Origin: an uncultured Bacteroidales bacterium
Lineage (GTDB): Bacteria; Bacteroidota; Bacteroidia; Bacteroidales; Bacteroidaceae
Assembly: GCA_902779085.1 (NCBI GenBank)
Contig: CACYZY010000006.1
Location: forward strand, 1 to 64,000
Length of the DNA stretch: 64,000 bases
Direction: 5' to 3'
The position numbers and the translations under genes were made by a program. Below are positions 17,168 through 25,991 of this stretch, in pieces. Below the pieces are notes generated by a model. The model was not told where the DNA came from. It saw only the letters and a program-made list of their open reading frames with translations, and did no database searches. Numbering within the stretch: the stretch's first letter is position 1; the number at the start of each line of letters is the position of its first letter.

Positions 17168-17926
17168 ATGGAAGATGAGAAGCTGGTGCTGCGCACCGAG
17201 AACTTGGTGAAGAAATATGGCAAACGTACTGTGGTTGACCATGTTTCGTTTGATGTTCGACAAGGTGAGATTGTAGGTCTGCTGGGTCCTAATGGCGCTG
17301 GTAAGACCACCTCATTCTATATGACTGTAGGTCTGGTAGTAGCTAACGAAGGTCGTATATTCTTAGGAGATGAGGAGATCACCAAGTTCCCTGTGTACCT
17401 GCGTGCCCGTAAGGGTATTGGTTATTTGCCTCAGGAAGCATCTGTTTTCCGTCAGATGAGTGTGGAGGATAACATTGCCTCTGTGTTGGAAATGACTGAT
17501 AAACCCAAAGAATACCAGCAGGAGAAGTTGGAAAGTCTGCTCAACGAGTTCCGCTTGCAGAAGGTGCGTAAGAATAAAGGTAACCAGTTGTCGGGTGGTG
17601 AACGTCGCCGTACGGAGATTGCTCGTTGCTTAGCTATCGACCCTAAGTTCATCATGCTGGACGAACCGTTTGCAGGTGTCGATCCTATTGCCGTTGAAGA
17701 TATCCAGCAGATTGTATGGAAACTGAAATATCGCAATATTGGTATCTTGATTACCGACCATAACGTGCAGGAAACACTGAGCATTACAGATCGTGCCTAT
17801 ATGCTGTTTGAGGGTAAGATTTTCCGACATGGCACTCCAGAAGAGTTGGCTGCCGACGATGTGGTAAGGGCACGCTACTTGAGCAGTAGTTTCGTGCTGC
17901 GCCGCAAAGATTTCCAGAAAGAATAG
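17168..17926 (+). CDS. lptB: LPS export ABC transporter ATP-binding protein LptB
   Basis: LptB is the cytoplasmic ATPase of the LptB2FG complex, which extracts lipopolysaccharide from the inner membrane for export. The 252-residue product contains Walker [11 protein letters not shown]-loop [10 protein letters not shown], signature [16 protein letters not shown], Walker [14 protein letters not shown] and the switch His in [10 protein letters not shown], all in the LptB form; the ERRRxEIAR wording is characteristic. The frame also allows a GTG at 17162, two codons upstream. The ATG is preferred but not proven. It is a single-gene unit with its own promoter and a strong terminator, convergent with the next gene. 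lptF/G are not in the window. Confidence 0.93.
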   Translation: MEDEKLVLRTENLVKKYGKRTVVDHVSFDVRQGEIVGLLGPNGAGKTTSFYMTVGLVVANEGRIFLGDEEITKFPVYLRARKGIGYLPQEASVFRQMSVEDNIASVLEMTDKPKEYQQEKLESLLNEFRLQKVRKNKGNQLSGGERRRTEIARCLAIDPKFIMLDEPFAGVDPIAVEDIQQIVWKLKYRNIGILITDHNVQETLSITDRAYMLFEGKIFRHGTPEELAADDVVRARYLSSSFVLRRKDFQKE

Positions 17927-17945
17927 ATATAGCTATCGATTATAG

Positions 17946-17971
17946 AAAAAGGCTGCTTTTCGCAGCCTTTT
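17946..17971. terminator. Bidirectional terminator between lptB and the thioredoxin-like gene
   Basis: AAAAAGGCTGC, loop TTTTC, GCAGCCTTTT, then TATTGTTTT. A- and T-runs on both sides allow it to serve both convergent genes. Confidence 0.85.
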
Positions 17972-17977
17972 ATTGTT

Positions 17978-18847
17978 TTAGTTCTGTTGCAAGAAAGCAA
18001 GTACTGTATCTAACGGTGCATCCTTAAGAATCACTTTTTTGTTAGCATCTAAGAGATAGAACGATGGGGTTGCAGGGAGGTAATAGAGTAGCTCCTGCGT
18101 GATTTCCCCATCAGGGCTGTAAGCATCAATCCAATTGGCAGGATAGGTGTGTACGTCTTTTCTCCACGCTTCAAAATCTTTATCTGCATAAATTGCCAAC
18201 ACCGCTACGTCTTGTCGCTTCAATTGCTCTTCTGCAACAGCATAAGGCATGATGCGCTTGCAGTTTTCGCAATCGGGGTCATGGAAGAACAACAGGGTAA
18301 ACTTTGCCTGTATGTTGCTCAGTTTCCCTTGTTGGCCATTGCGCTCGGTATAGGTGAAATCGGTGGCAGGCTGTCCTGGCAGGTTCTTTTTGGCTTGGGT
18401 AAGTTTAAAAGTATAGCGCTGACGGGCAGCTGCATCGTTGGCATAGTATGGGCGGATATTACGCAGGAAGTGTACGTATACGACATCGTTGCGTAAGGGT
18501 GAGTTGGGATTATCGAGGTAATGATTAATCATTTGACTGTAATGCTTTTTGCCCCAACTGGTACTGAATGCCTGATCATAGAATAACTTTGTTGCATTAT
18601 CCATGAGCTCGTCGTTGCCATAACCCAAAATATTGATAAAATCAGCAAAACCCTGTTCGCCCAAGTCCTGGTTCACCTGTGTGGTATCGTTGAACTGATA
18701 GTTGTCCCAATAATGATTCACCAGATATGTAAGTCGCTCTTCAGGCTGCGTCATCGTTTCTGGTATCTGGGGCAGAGGGAAATTGGTTTGCGCCATGAGA
18801 CTGATGACACATGTCATCGCTAAAATCAATGCTTGTAGTCTTCTCAT
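17978..18847 (-). CDS. Exported thioredoxin-like protein (DUF5106-type)
   Basis: The 289-residue protein begins with a signal peptide (MRRLQALILAMTCVISLMAQ) and is expected in the periplasm. Residues about 25-150 are a helical domain of the DUF5106 type often placed before thioredoxin folds in Bacteroidetes. The second half is thioredoxin-like: PATDFTYTERNG, FTLLFFHDPDCENC with the redox pair CENC at about 194-197, and a PATPSFYLLDANKKVI segment carrying the cis-Pro. Members probably act as thiol-disulfide oxidoreductases on exported proteins. It lies 45 bases after the Nudix gene and may share the queA transcript. Confidence 0.85.
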   Translation of the reverse strand: MRRLQALILAMTCVISLMAQTNFPLPQIPETMTQPEERLTYLVNHYWDNYQFNDTTQVNQDLGEQGFADFINILGYGNDELMDNATKLFYDQAFSTSWGKKHYSQMINHYLDNPNSPLRNDVVYVHFLRNIRPYYANDAAARQRYTFKLTQAKKNLPGQPATDFTYTERNGQQGKLSNIQAKFTLLFFHDPDCENCKRIMPYAVAEEQLKRQDVAVLAIYADKDFEAWRKDVHTYPANWIDAYSPDGEITQELLYYLPATPSFYLLDANKKVILKDAPLDTVLAFLQQN

Positions 18848-18892
18848 ATAATTATTTCTTTTTTCAGGTGTGCTAAGGTAATGTAATTTTTG

Positions 18893-19396
18893 CTATTCGC
18901 CAAATACTTGTTGGAATTCTTGTTCGAAATTAGGGGTGAAGATGCCTTTGCCTATGTTGGCCTTGATGTCGCTGATGCTCCAGAAGCATCCTCCATCCAA
19001 CTCGTTAGTAGGACATATTTCGCCATCATATACGGTCTTGTGTACAAACACCAGTTCTTTTTCACGCACGGAATCATAAACATACACTTTGATACGCTCA
19101 GGAGTGTAATCAGTGATACCAATCTCTTCTTCCACTTCTCTCCTTAAAGCCTGCTCCACATTCTCACCTAGATCCACATGCCCACCTACGGCAGTGTCCC
19201 ATTTACCTGGTTGAATATCTTTCCAATCCGGCCGTTTTTGTAAGTAAAGATCGCCTTTAGAGTTGAATACATGCAGGTGCACCACCGGGTGCATTAAACG
19301 ACTGCCGTTGTGGCATTCGCCACGTGTGGCAGCTCCTATGATATTGCCTTCCTCATCGCAGAGGGGCAGCATTTCTTTGAGGTTATCTTTTGGCAT
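18893..19396 (-). CDS. Nudix hydrolase
   Basis: The Nudix box GHVDLGENVEQALRREVEEE, followed by IGI, is complete, with all the metal-binding Glu residues. The rest of the fold (VVHLHVFNSKGDLYLQKR; CFWSISDIKANIGKG) resembles isopentenyl-diphosphate-isomerase-like Nudix proteins of the YfcD type, which hydrolyse nucleoside diphosphate derivatives of unknown identity. The frame extends upstream to 19429, overlapping queA, but the ATG at 19396 (MPKDNLKEML) lies 4 bases after the queA stop and gives a normal 167-residue family member, so it is preferred. It is the second gene of a queA-Nudix-thioredoxin-like unit. Confidence 0.88.
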   Translation of the reverse strand: MPKDNLKEMLPLCDEEGNIIGAATRGECHNGSRLMHPVVHLHVFNSKGDLYLQKRPDWKDIQPGKWDTAVGGHVDLGENVEQALRREVEEEIGITDYTPERIKVYVYDSVREKELVFVHKTVYDGEICPTNELDGGCFWSISDIKANIGKGIFTPNFEQEFQQVFGE

Positions 19397-19400
19397 ATGA

Positions 19401-20630
19401 TTATGGGATGATGAGTGAAGAGTCGCCATAGCTCAAGAAACGGAAGTTATGGCTTAAAGCGTAGTCATAAATCTTATGCCAATCACCTTGTACAAAGGCA
19501 GATACCAGCAGCAATAAAGTGCTTTGAGGCTGATGGAAATTGGTAACCATAGCCTTTACCACTTGGTACTGATATCCTGGAGCAATGATGATTTGCGTGC
19601 TGCTATGCAAAGTGTCCAGTTCATGTAGGTTCATATAATCCAATAGTGCCTGTAAGGCATCTACAGATGAAATACCTTTTGCCTTAGCAGGTAATTCATA
19701 AGGTTGCCACTGCTTCACTTTCAACTGCTCGTCGGAAGCATCTGGATACAGAATCAATGTAACGCCCATGTGATAGAGTGATTCGAGGGTACGTACAGAG
19801 GTAGTGCCTACAGCTATAGCCTTGCCTCCATGACGGATGAGGCTTTCGATGGTGGATTTGCTAACGGAAATCCATTCTGTATGCATTTCGTGTCCCTCAA
19901 TCTCTTCGCTCTTCACGGGTTTGAAAGTGCCAGCACCAACATGCAGGGTCAGCTCTTCCATATCTACTCCCTTTTCCTTGAGGGCATCCAACACACGTTG
20001 TGTGAAATGTAAGCCTGCTGTGGGGGCAGCTACAGAACCTTTGATTTTAGAATAGACCGTCTGGTAGGTTACCTTGTCACTCTCCTGAGTTTCCCTGTTC
20101 AAATAGGGAGGAATGGGCAACTCTCCAAACACTTCCAGGATGTCGGCAAAAGTCACTTTTTTGTTATTCCAATGGAAATCCACCCAGTGACTAGTGCCCA
20201 CTGCTTCTCTCCGTTCTGCAGTCAGAGTGATGAGTCTGCCTTTTACAATCATCTCCCTTTTCAGCACCTCACCTTTCCATTTTTTCAGGTTGCCGATGAG
20301 GCACAGCCAAGCAGCATGCTCAGTCTGTTGGAAATTAAGGGCATAGTCGGCAGGCTCTATAGGTTCCAGACAGAATACCTCAATCAGGGCACCTGTCTCT
20401 TTGCGGAAGTGAATGCGAGCCTGAATTACCTTGGTATTGTTAAATACCATCAGTTCTCCTTTATCTATATAAGAAGGCAAAGAGGTAAAGATATCCTCGC
20501 TAACTTTCCCATGCTTGTATAGCAAAAGTTTAGATTGGTCACGTACAGGCAAAGGGAATTTGGCGATTCGCTTGTCGGGCAAATCGTAATTGAAATCCTG
20601 TATCTTGATATGTTTTGGATCTTGCATCAT
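19401..20630 (-). CDS. queA: S-adenosylmethionine:tRNA ribosyltransferase-isomerase QueA
   Basis: QueA transfers and isomerises the ribosyl group of S-adenosylmethionine onto 7-aminomethyl-7-deazaguanine in tRNA, making epoxyqueuosine. The 409-residue product starts with the family pattern FNYDLPDKRIAKFPLPVRDQSKLL, has VFNNTKVIQARIHFRKETGALIEVF, and the conserved APTAGLHFT motif followed by LTLHVGAGTFKPV. It is longer than the E. coli enzyme (356), with a Bacteroidetes-style insertion around residues 80-150 and an extended C-terminus. Two adjacent ATGs are possible starts. Its promoter is divergent from and overlaps that of the uracil permease gene. Confidence 0.96.
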   Translation of the reverse strand: MMQDPKHIKIQDFNYDLPDKRIAKFPLPVRDQSKLLLYKHGKVSEDIFTSLPSYIDKGELMVFNNTKVIQARIHFRKETGALIEVFCLEPIEPADYALNFQQTEHAAWLCLIGNLKKWKGEVLKREMIVKGRLITLTAERREAVGTSHWVDFHWNNKKVTFADILEVFGELPIPPYLNRETQESDKVTYQTVYSKIKGSVAAPTAGLHFTQRVLDALKEKGVDMEELTLHVGAGTFKPVKSEEIEGHEMHTEWISVSKSTIESLIRHGGKAIAVGTTSVRTLESLYHMGVTLILYPDASDEQLKVKQWQPYELPAKAKGISSVDALQALLDYMNLHELDTLHSSTQIIIAPGYQYQVVKAMVTNFHQPQSTLLLLVSAFVQGDWHKIYDYALSHNFRFLSYGDSSLIIP

Positions 20631-20650
20631 TATTTTTCAGAATTTGTGTG

Positions 20651-20658
20651 CAAAGATA
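20651..20658 (-). promoter_or_regulatory. queA promoter -7 element
   Basis: TATCTTTG on the minus strand, 20 bases before the first queA ATG. It lies 12 bases from the -7 element of the divergent permease gene, so the two promoters occupy the same DNA. Confidence 0.6.
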
Positions 20659-20669
20659 ATAAAAAACTA

Positions 20670-20677
20670 TATATTTG
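20670..20677 (+). promoter_or_regulatory. Nucleobase permease promoter -7 element
   Basis: TATATTTG, 25 bases before the ATG at 20703; a TTTG lies 23 bases upstream, a little farther than the usual 19. Confidence 0.55.
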
Positions 20678-20702
20678 CATCTACAACCAATTTCTAAGTT
20701 TC

Positions 20703-21905
20703 ATGGATGACCTGAATCTAACACCGTTTCGAAAAACAGTAGTAGGCGTTCAATTCTTGTTTGTAGCTTTCGGATCTACTGTTTTGGTGCCATTATTGGT
20801 AGGACTTGATCCTTCTACAGCCCTGTTCTCTGCAGGTATCGGCACGTTAATCTTTCATTTAGTGACCAAAGGTATCGTACCTATTTTCTTGGGTTCCAGC
20901 TTTGCTTTTATTACGCCCATCATCGCGGCGTCAGCAGAGTGGGGTATGTCTGGAACCTTGGCAGGTTTTGCTGGGGTGTCACTGATTTATTTTCTAATGG
21001 CAGGCCTTATAAAATGGAAAGGCATGCAGTTGCTTGACCGACTCTTCCCGTCTGTAGTAATTGGTCCAGTTATCATGTTAATAGGTTTATCGCTCTCTGG
21101 CACTGCTGTTGACATGGCGAAGACCGACTGGCTACTGGCTTTGGTGGCTTTGGCGGTTTCCATCATCGTGATGATGTTTGGCAAAGGACTGCTCAAACTC
21201 TTACCTGTTATTAGTGGTATCATTGCAGGTTTTATTGTAGCTATCTGCCTGGGTAAGGTGGATTTTTCAGCTGTAGCAGATGCTTCCTGGTTTGCCTTGC
21301 CACAGAATATTCGCCATCCACAATTGCCCGCATTCCAGTGGGAACCTTTCATCTTCATGATGCCAGTAGCATTAGCAGCTGTGGTGGAGCATGTGGGTGA
21401 TGTTTATGCAATCAGTGCAGTGGCAGATAAGGATTTTGTGAAGAACCCTGGTCTGCATCGCACGATGTTGGGTGATGGTTTGGCTTGTTTGGCTGCAGCC
21501 TTGATGGGAGGCCCTCCTGTAACTACCTATAGTGAGGTAACAGGTGCAGTACAGATTACGCGTATCACTAATCCACAGGTAATTCGTATTGCAGCCATTA
21601 CTGCCATTTTGTTCTCTATTGTCGGTAAACTGAATGCCATTTTACAGGCTATTCCTCAAGCCGTATTGGGTGGTATCATGCTGTTGCTTTTCGGTTCTAT
21701 CGCCGCAGTGGGTGTGCAGAACTTGATGCGTAACCATGTAGATTTCGGCGTAACGCGCAATATCATCATCGCCAGTATAATTCTGACAACAGGCATTGGT
21801 GGTGCTGTCCTTACTGCTGGCTCATTCTCTTTATCTGGTATCGGTCTGGCTGCAATGATAGGTTTGGTGCTGAACCTGATTTTGCCTAAAGAGAAAAAGG
21901 CATGA
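20703..21905 (+). CDS. Uracil/xanthine-type nucleobase permease (NCS2, UraA-like)
   Basis: This 400-residue inner-membrane protein belongs to the NCS2 nucleobase-cation symporters. The family signatures are visible: GSSFAFITPI in the first half, VVEHVGDVYAISAV with the substrate-binding Glu-His, and GGPPVTTYSEVTGAVQITRI with the PVTTYSEN-like loop of UraA. About twelve to fourteen hydrophobic segments are present. The frame extends 56 codons upstream into the queA region, but the promoter at 20670-20677 and the MDDLNLTPFRK start match a true N-terminus at 20703. The next gene is a purine-type NCS2 permease, so this cluster handles both nucleobase classes. Confidence 0.93.
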   Translation: MDDLNLTPFRKTVVGVQFLFVAFGSTVLVPLLVGLDPSTALFSAGIGTLIFHLVTKGIVPIFLGSSFAFITPIIAASAEWGMSGTLAGFAGVSLIYFLMAGLIKWKGMQLLDRLFPSVVIGPVIMLIGLSLSGTAVDMAKTDWLLALVALAVSIIVMMFGKGLLKLLPVISGIIAGFIVAICLGKVDFSAVADASWFALPQNIRHPQLPAFQWEPFIFMMPVALAAVVEHVGDVYAISAVADKDFVKNPGLHRTMLGDGLACLAAALMGGPPVTTYSEVTGAVQITRITNPQVIRIAAITAILFSIVGKLNAILQAIPQAVLGGIMLLLFGSIAAVGVQNLMRNHVDFGVTRNIIIASIILTTGIGGAVLTAGSFSLSGIGLAAMIGLVLNLILPKEKKA

Positions 21906-21933
21906 CTAAAATGACACTTTAAACTTGAATACT

Positions 21934-23253
21934 ATGACTAAATACACATTATTGAGCTTTTTAGGCTTTGACCATTCGAAACACAGAATCAGGACTGAAG
22001 TGTTAGCTGGTATTACCACCTTCTTAACCATGAGCTATATTTTAGCTGTCAATCCTTTGATTCTGGGTGACGCAGGTATGGACAAGGCTGCAGTGTTCTC
22101 TGCCACTGTAATAGCAGCAGCTGTGGCTACGTTGGTTATGGCATTTTATGCCAAGATGCCATTTGCTTTGGCATCTGGAATGGGCTTAAATGCATTCTTT
22201 GCTTATACGCTGGTAGCTGTGATGGGTTATACCTGGCAGGAAGCTTTGGCAGCTGTTTTGTTTGAAGGTGTTATCTTTATCCTTCTTACTGTGCTGAGGG
22301 TTAGAGAAGCCATTGTGAATGCCATCCCTCTGAACCTGCGTTATTCTATCTCTGTAGGTATCGGCCTTTTCATTGCTTATATAGGTTTGAAGAATGGTGG
22401 AGTAATTGTTTCCAACGCATCTACCATTACTTCACTTTGTAGTTGGACACCCACATCGCTGGTGGCTGTGGCAGGTGTCTTAATAGGTGCTGCTTTGCTG
22501 AAGCTAAATGTGAAAGGTGCCTTGTTCATTACCATTTTATTGATGACATTGATAGGCATCCCATTTGGCGTTACACAGATACCAGAAGATTTCTCCCTGA
22601 TGAGTTTGCCATCTTCTATTGGACCTGTGGCTTTGAAGTTTGATTTCTCTCGGTTCATAGCTTTGGATGTGGAATATCTGATTGTGGTATTTACATTGTT
22701 GTTCATGGATCTGTTTGATACATTAGGTACCTTGATCGGTGCATCTACTAGTGCTGGCATGGCCGATAAGAATGGACGCATACATGGTCTGAACAAAGCC
22801 TTGATGGCTGATGCTGTGGGTACTACCGTGGGTGCTTTGTGCGGTACATCTACCGTTACTACTTATGTAGAAAGCACTACGGGTATCGCTGAGGGTGGAC
22901 GTACAGGCTTGACTGCTTTTTCTGTAGCTATGCTGTTTTTACTTGCCTTGTTCTTCTCGCCTTTGTTTTTGATGATTCCTTCTGCCGCTACTACCAGTGC
23001 TCTGGTGTTGGTAGGTGTGATGATGATTAGGCCAATTACCAAGTTGGACTTCCATGACATGTCGGAGGCTTTGCCATGCTTTGTCACTATCTTGATGATG
23101 CCGTTTACAGCAAGTATTTCAGAGGGTATCGTGCTGGGTATGTTGTCATACGTGATAGTAAAGGTATTGGTTGGCAAGGGTAAGGAACTGTCTTGGGTAA
23201 TGTATGTGTTGGCTGCGTTCTTCGTACTGAAGTATGTGGCGCCATTATTATAA
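21934..23253 (+). CDS. Purine-type NCS2 permease (AzgA/GhxP-like)
   Basis: The 439-residue integral membrane protein starts MTKYTLLSFLGFDHSKHRIRTEVLAGITTFLTMSYIL (this opening is split here only by its length) and matches the adenine/guanine/hypoxanthine permeases. Signature stretches include FALASGMGLNAFFAYTLV, LFMDLFDTLGTLIGASTSAGM and CGTSTVTTYVESTTGIAEGGRTGL, the latter two carrying the substrate- and proton-coupling acidic residues. An in-frame TTG at 21925 lies three codons upstream; the ATG at 21934 is preferred. It follows the uracil-type permease by 28 bases and precedes the Tsx-like outer-membrane gene by 22 bases, indicating one operon. Confidence 0.93.
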   Translation: MTKYTLLSFLGFDHSKHRIRTEVLAGITTFLTMSYILAVNPLILGDAGMDKAAVFSATVIAAAVATLVMAFYAKMPFALASGMGLNAFFAYTLVAVMGYTWQEALAAVLFEGVIFILLTVLRVREAIVNAIPLNLRYSISVGIGLFIAYIGLKNGGVIVSNASTITSLCSWTPTSLVAVAGVLIGAALLKLNVKGALFITILLMTLIGIPFGVTQIPEDFSLMSLPSSIGPVALKFDFSRFIALDVEYLIVVFTLLFMDLFDTLGTLIGASTSAGMADKNGRIHGLNKALMADAVGTTVGALCGTSTVTTYVESTTGIAEGGRTGLTAFSVAMLFLLALFFSPLFLMIPSAATTSALVLVGVMMIRPITKLDFHDMSEALPCFVTILMMPFTASISEGIVLGMLSYVIVKVLVGKGKELSWVMYVLAAFFVLKYVAPLL

Positions 23254-23275
23254 TAAATTGATAATTATAAGTTTT

Positions 23276-24022
23276 ATGAAAAAGATAATATTTGCATTAT
23301 TTACGGCATTAATGTTTGTTGGTCAGTGGTCAGTGGTCAATGGCCAGAATATACAGTTGCACTATAATTCGAGTCATGCATTGTATGATGACCTTTCTAG
23401 CCGTCCAAGGGTATTTACAACTTTTGAATTGTATAAGCCCGACAAATGGGGTAATACCTTCATGTTTACAGATATCAACTACTATGCCGATGGAGCAGCT
23501 GGAGTATATTGGGAAATATCCCGTGAGTTCAATATATCTAAAAACAAGCAGTGGGCTTTCCATTTGGAGTATAATGGTGGTGCTACAAGTATCAAGAACA
23601 CTGCCATCGCTTCTCGTTTCCAGCATGCATTCTTGACTGGTTTTGCCTGGAATTGGGCAAGTAGTGACTTTAATAAAACTTTCTCTTTGCAGGCACTCTA
23701 CAAACAGTATTTCAATGGTATGGGACGTGACGGCTATGCAGGATTTCAAGGTACTGCCGTTTGGGGTCTCAATTTTGCTCAAGGCTTGCTCACCTTCTCT
23801 GGTTTCTGCGACCTTTGGTATGATCCGGATGTGAAGGGCAATTTCATCTTGTTGAGTCAGCCTCAGTTTTGGGTAAACCTAAACGCACTGAAGGGTATGG
23901 ATGGTGTGAACCTAAGTTTGGGTACAGAGGTAGAGGTAAGCAACAACTTTGTCTTTAATGATAAAGGTGAAAATGACAAGTTTTATGTAACTCCTACTTT
24001 AGCTGTTAAGTGGACCTTTTAA
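23276..24022 (+). CDS. Tsx-like outer-membrane protein (DUF5020)
   Basis: The 248-residue product starts with a signal peptide (MKKIIFALFTALMFVGQWSVVNGQ) at the ATG at 23276; the longer frame from 23234 overlaps the permease and is not used. The mature protein is made of alternating hydrophobic/polar beta strands ending in WTF, a typical outer-membrane terminal aromatic. Stretches such as FELYKPDKWGNTFMFTDINYY are seen in nucleoside channel Tsx-related proteins and DUF5020. Placement directly behind two nucleobase permeases supports a role as the outer-membrane pore for nucleosides or bases. That substrate assignment is inference. Confidence 0.8.
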   Translation: MKKIIFALFTALMFVGQWSVVNGQNIQLHYNSSHALYDDLSSRPRVFTTFELYKPDKWGNTFMFTDINYYADGAAGVYWEISREFNISKNKQWAFHLEYNGGATSIKNTAIASRFQHAFLTGFAWNWASSDFNKTFSLQALYKQYFNGMGRDGYAGFQGTAVWGLNFAQGLLTFSGFCDLWYDPDVKGNFILLSQPQFWVNLNALKGMDGVNLSLGTEVEVSNNFVFNDKGENDKFYVTPTLAVKWTF

Positions 24023-24060
24023 TGCAATAAAATATACGAAGTCAAACAAATTTTAGTACC

Positions 24061-25935
24061 ATGAGAAAGTTTATATTATGGAAAGTATGTCTCTGCTTGT
24101 TTGCATGCTTCTTTACAGTAAGCATCGTAGAGGCGAAGCACCGAAACTTTAAGGTCTCAGTCTATGTGCGCGCTTATGAAGTGGACAAGATGAAAGACAC
24201 TCAGTGGTTGGAATCTACCTGGAAGACCATCTCTGATCAGTTAGATGTGGATAAGATTTATCTGGAAACTCATCGCGACTTGCTGATTGTAGATGATGCT
24301 ACCCTTGAGAAAGCAAAGAACTTCTTCCTCAAGCAAGGCTTGGAAGTAGCTGGTGGTATTACTTATACCATCAATGAGAGTAATGATTTTGAGACTTTCT
24401 GCTACTCTGACCCTGAACACAGGAAGATAGTACAGAATATAGCTGAGCATACGGCTAAGCATTTTGATGAGTTCCTGCTCGATGACTTCTTCTTTACCAG
24501 TTGCAAGAGTCCTGCGGAAATTGCTGCCAAAGGCAACATGACCTGGACAGAATATCGTTTGAAGTTGATGAATGAAGCTGGGCGTAACTTGGTGGTAGGT
24601 CCAGCAAAGGCAGTGAATCCTAGGGTGAAGGTTATTATTAAATATCCTAACTGGTACGACCACTTTGCAGGTTTGGGCTTCAACTTGCAGGATGGACCGT
24701 TTATCTTTGATGGTGTATGGACAGGTACAGAGACACGTGACCCTGCTGGTGACCAGCATCTACAAAACTATCTCAGCTATAACATTATGCGTTATTTCGA
24801 GAATCTGCGTCCTGGCTACAATGGTGGCGGATGGGTTGACTCGGGTGGCATTAATATGAGCATGGACCGTTATGCTGAGCAGTTGCACCTGACAGCAATT
24901 GCTAAAGGTCGCGATGTGATGTTGTTTGCGTACAACCAGCTGATTGGTGTAAACCTGAGAGATGAGTTCCGTGGTAAGTGGCAGGGTACAGGTACTAGCT
25001 GGGACTACGATCAGATGCGTGCTCCATTCCAGAATAATGGCAAGACAGTTACTCCATCTACTATGGCTCGCATTGCCGATGTTGTTTTGCGCAAGGCTGA
25101 TGAGTTGTGTGGCAAGTTGGGTAACCCTATTGGTATTAAGTCTTACAAGCCGTTCCATGTATTAGGTGAGGACTTCCTTCAGAACTACCTGGGTATGATT
25201 GGTCTGCCAATGGATATGTATCCTACCTTTGCTTCTGATCAAAACATCATTCTATTGACTGAACAGGCTGCTGGCGATCCTGATATCATGTCAAAGATCA
25301 AGAAGCAGATTCAAGGTGGACATGATGTAATCATTACTTCTGGCCTGTTGAAGGCTATCCCTGAGAAGATAGCTGAGGTGTGCGAGTTGCGTTGTTCTGA
25401 CCTAAAGGCTATTGTTAACGATTTCGGTCGTTTCGGCAAGAGCAAGCGTGAGTTTATTATCCCACAGGTGCTCTATCAGACCAACGATAGCTGGGAGGTT
25501 ATCAGTGCTGGCCGTCCATTGACAGGAGGTGTATCTGGCTATCCTATTCTACACAAGGCACTCTATTCTGGTGCATATCTCTATGTACTGACTGTTCCAG
25601 ATGATAAGGGTAACTTGTATGATTATCCAGAATTAGCCCTGAATGAAATTCGTCGTGTTATGAGTCAGGATATGGACTTCTACATGGAAGGTCCTGCAAA
25701 GGTTAGCTTGTTCATGTATGACAACAAGACACTGATTGTAGAAAACTTCAATGATGAGCCAGTAGATATCAAGCTTGTTGGTGATACCAAGTTCAAGAAG
25801 TTCACTAATCTCGAGGATGGCAGTGTTGTTAATGCTAATCAGGAAGATATCTTGATTAAGTATACGCATAAGCCAATGAGTAAGTTCGCCATGACGGTGA
25901 AGCCTCACTCTTATATGGCATTCAAGTATGAATAA
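24061..25935 (+). CDS. Secreted glycoside-hydrolase-like protein (unknown specificity)
   Basis: The 624-residue product has a signal peptide (about 1-25, ending VEAK). The first ~400 residues read like a TIM-barrel glycosidase: strand VSVYVRAYEV, then FDEFLLDDFFFTSC at about 138-151 with adjacent acidic residues at the place where catalytic acids usually lie, VKVIIKYPNWYDHFAGLGF, and GGWVDSGGINMSMDRYAEQLHLTA. The last ~200 residues contain a glutamine-amidotransferase-like strand region (IITSGLLKAI) and a small beta domain. I do not recognise a numbered family. It sits 38 bases after the Tsx-like gene and before a terminator, so it belongs to the nucleobase cluster transcript. A link with nucleoside cleavage is possible but unproven. 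Confidence 0.7.
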   Translation: MRKFILWKVCLCLFACFFTVSIVEAKHRNFKVSVYVRAYEVDKMKDTQWLESTWKTISDQLDVDKIYLETHRDLLIVDDATLEKAKNFFLKQGLEVAGGITYTINESNDFETFCYSDPEHRKIVQNIAEHTAKHFDEFLLDDFFFTSCKSPAEIAAKGNMTWTEYRLKLMNEAGRNLVVGPAKAVNPRVKVIIKYPNWYDHFAGLGFNLQDGPFIFDGVWTGTETRDPAGDQHLQNYLSYNIMRYFENLRPGYNGGGWVDSGGINMSMDRYAEQLHLTAIAKGRDVMLFAYNQLIGVNLRDEFRGKWQGTGTSWDYDQMRAPFQNNGKTVTPSTMARIADVVLRKADELCGKLGNPIGIKSYKPFHVLGEDFLQNYLGMIGLPMDMYPTFASDQNIILLTEQAAGDPDIMSKIKKQIQGGHDVIITSGLLKAIPEKIAEVCELRCSDLKAIVNDFGRFGKSKREFIIPQVLYQTNDSWEVISAGRPLTGGVSGYPILHKALYSGAYLYVLTVPDDKGNLYDYPELALNEIRRVMSQDMDFYMEGPAKVSLFMYDNKTLIVENFNDEPVDIKLVGDTKFKKFTNLEDGSVVNANQEDILIKYTHKPMSKFAMTVKPHSYMAFKYE

Positions 25936-25946
25936 ACAATAAAGAA

Positions 25947-25974
25947 GATGGGAGAGTTACCAAGTTCTCCCATC
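25947..25974 (+). terminator. Terminator of the nucleobase/glycosidase cluster
   Basis: Perfect arms GATGGGAGA / TCTCCCATC around a 10-base loop, followed by ATTTTAA, 11 bases after the stop of the glycosidase-like gene. Confidence 0.75.
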
Positions 25975-25991
25975 ATTTTAACTAAGAAAAA

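Noticed and set aside
23234-23275. Extended start of the Tsx-like protein
   Set aside because: Overlaps the permease gene and would mask the signal peptide that starts at 23276.
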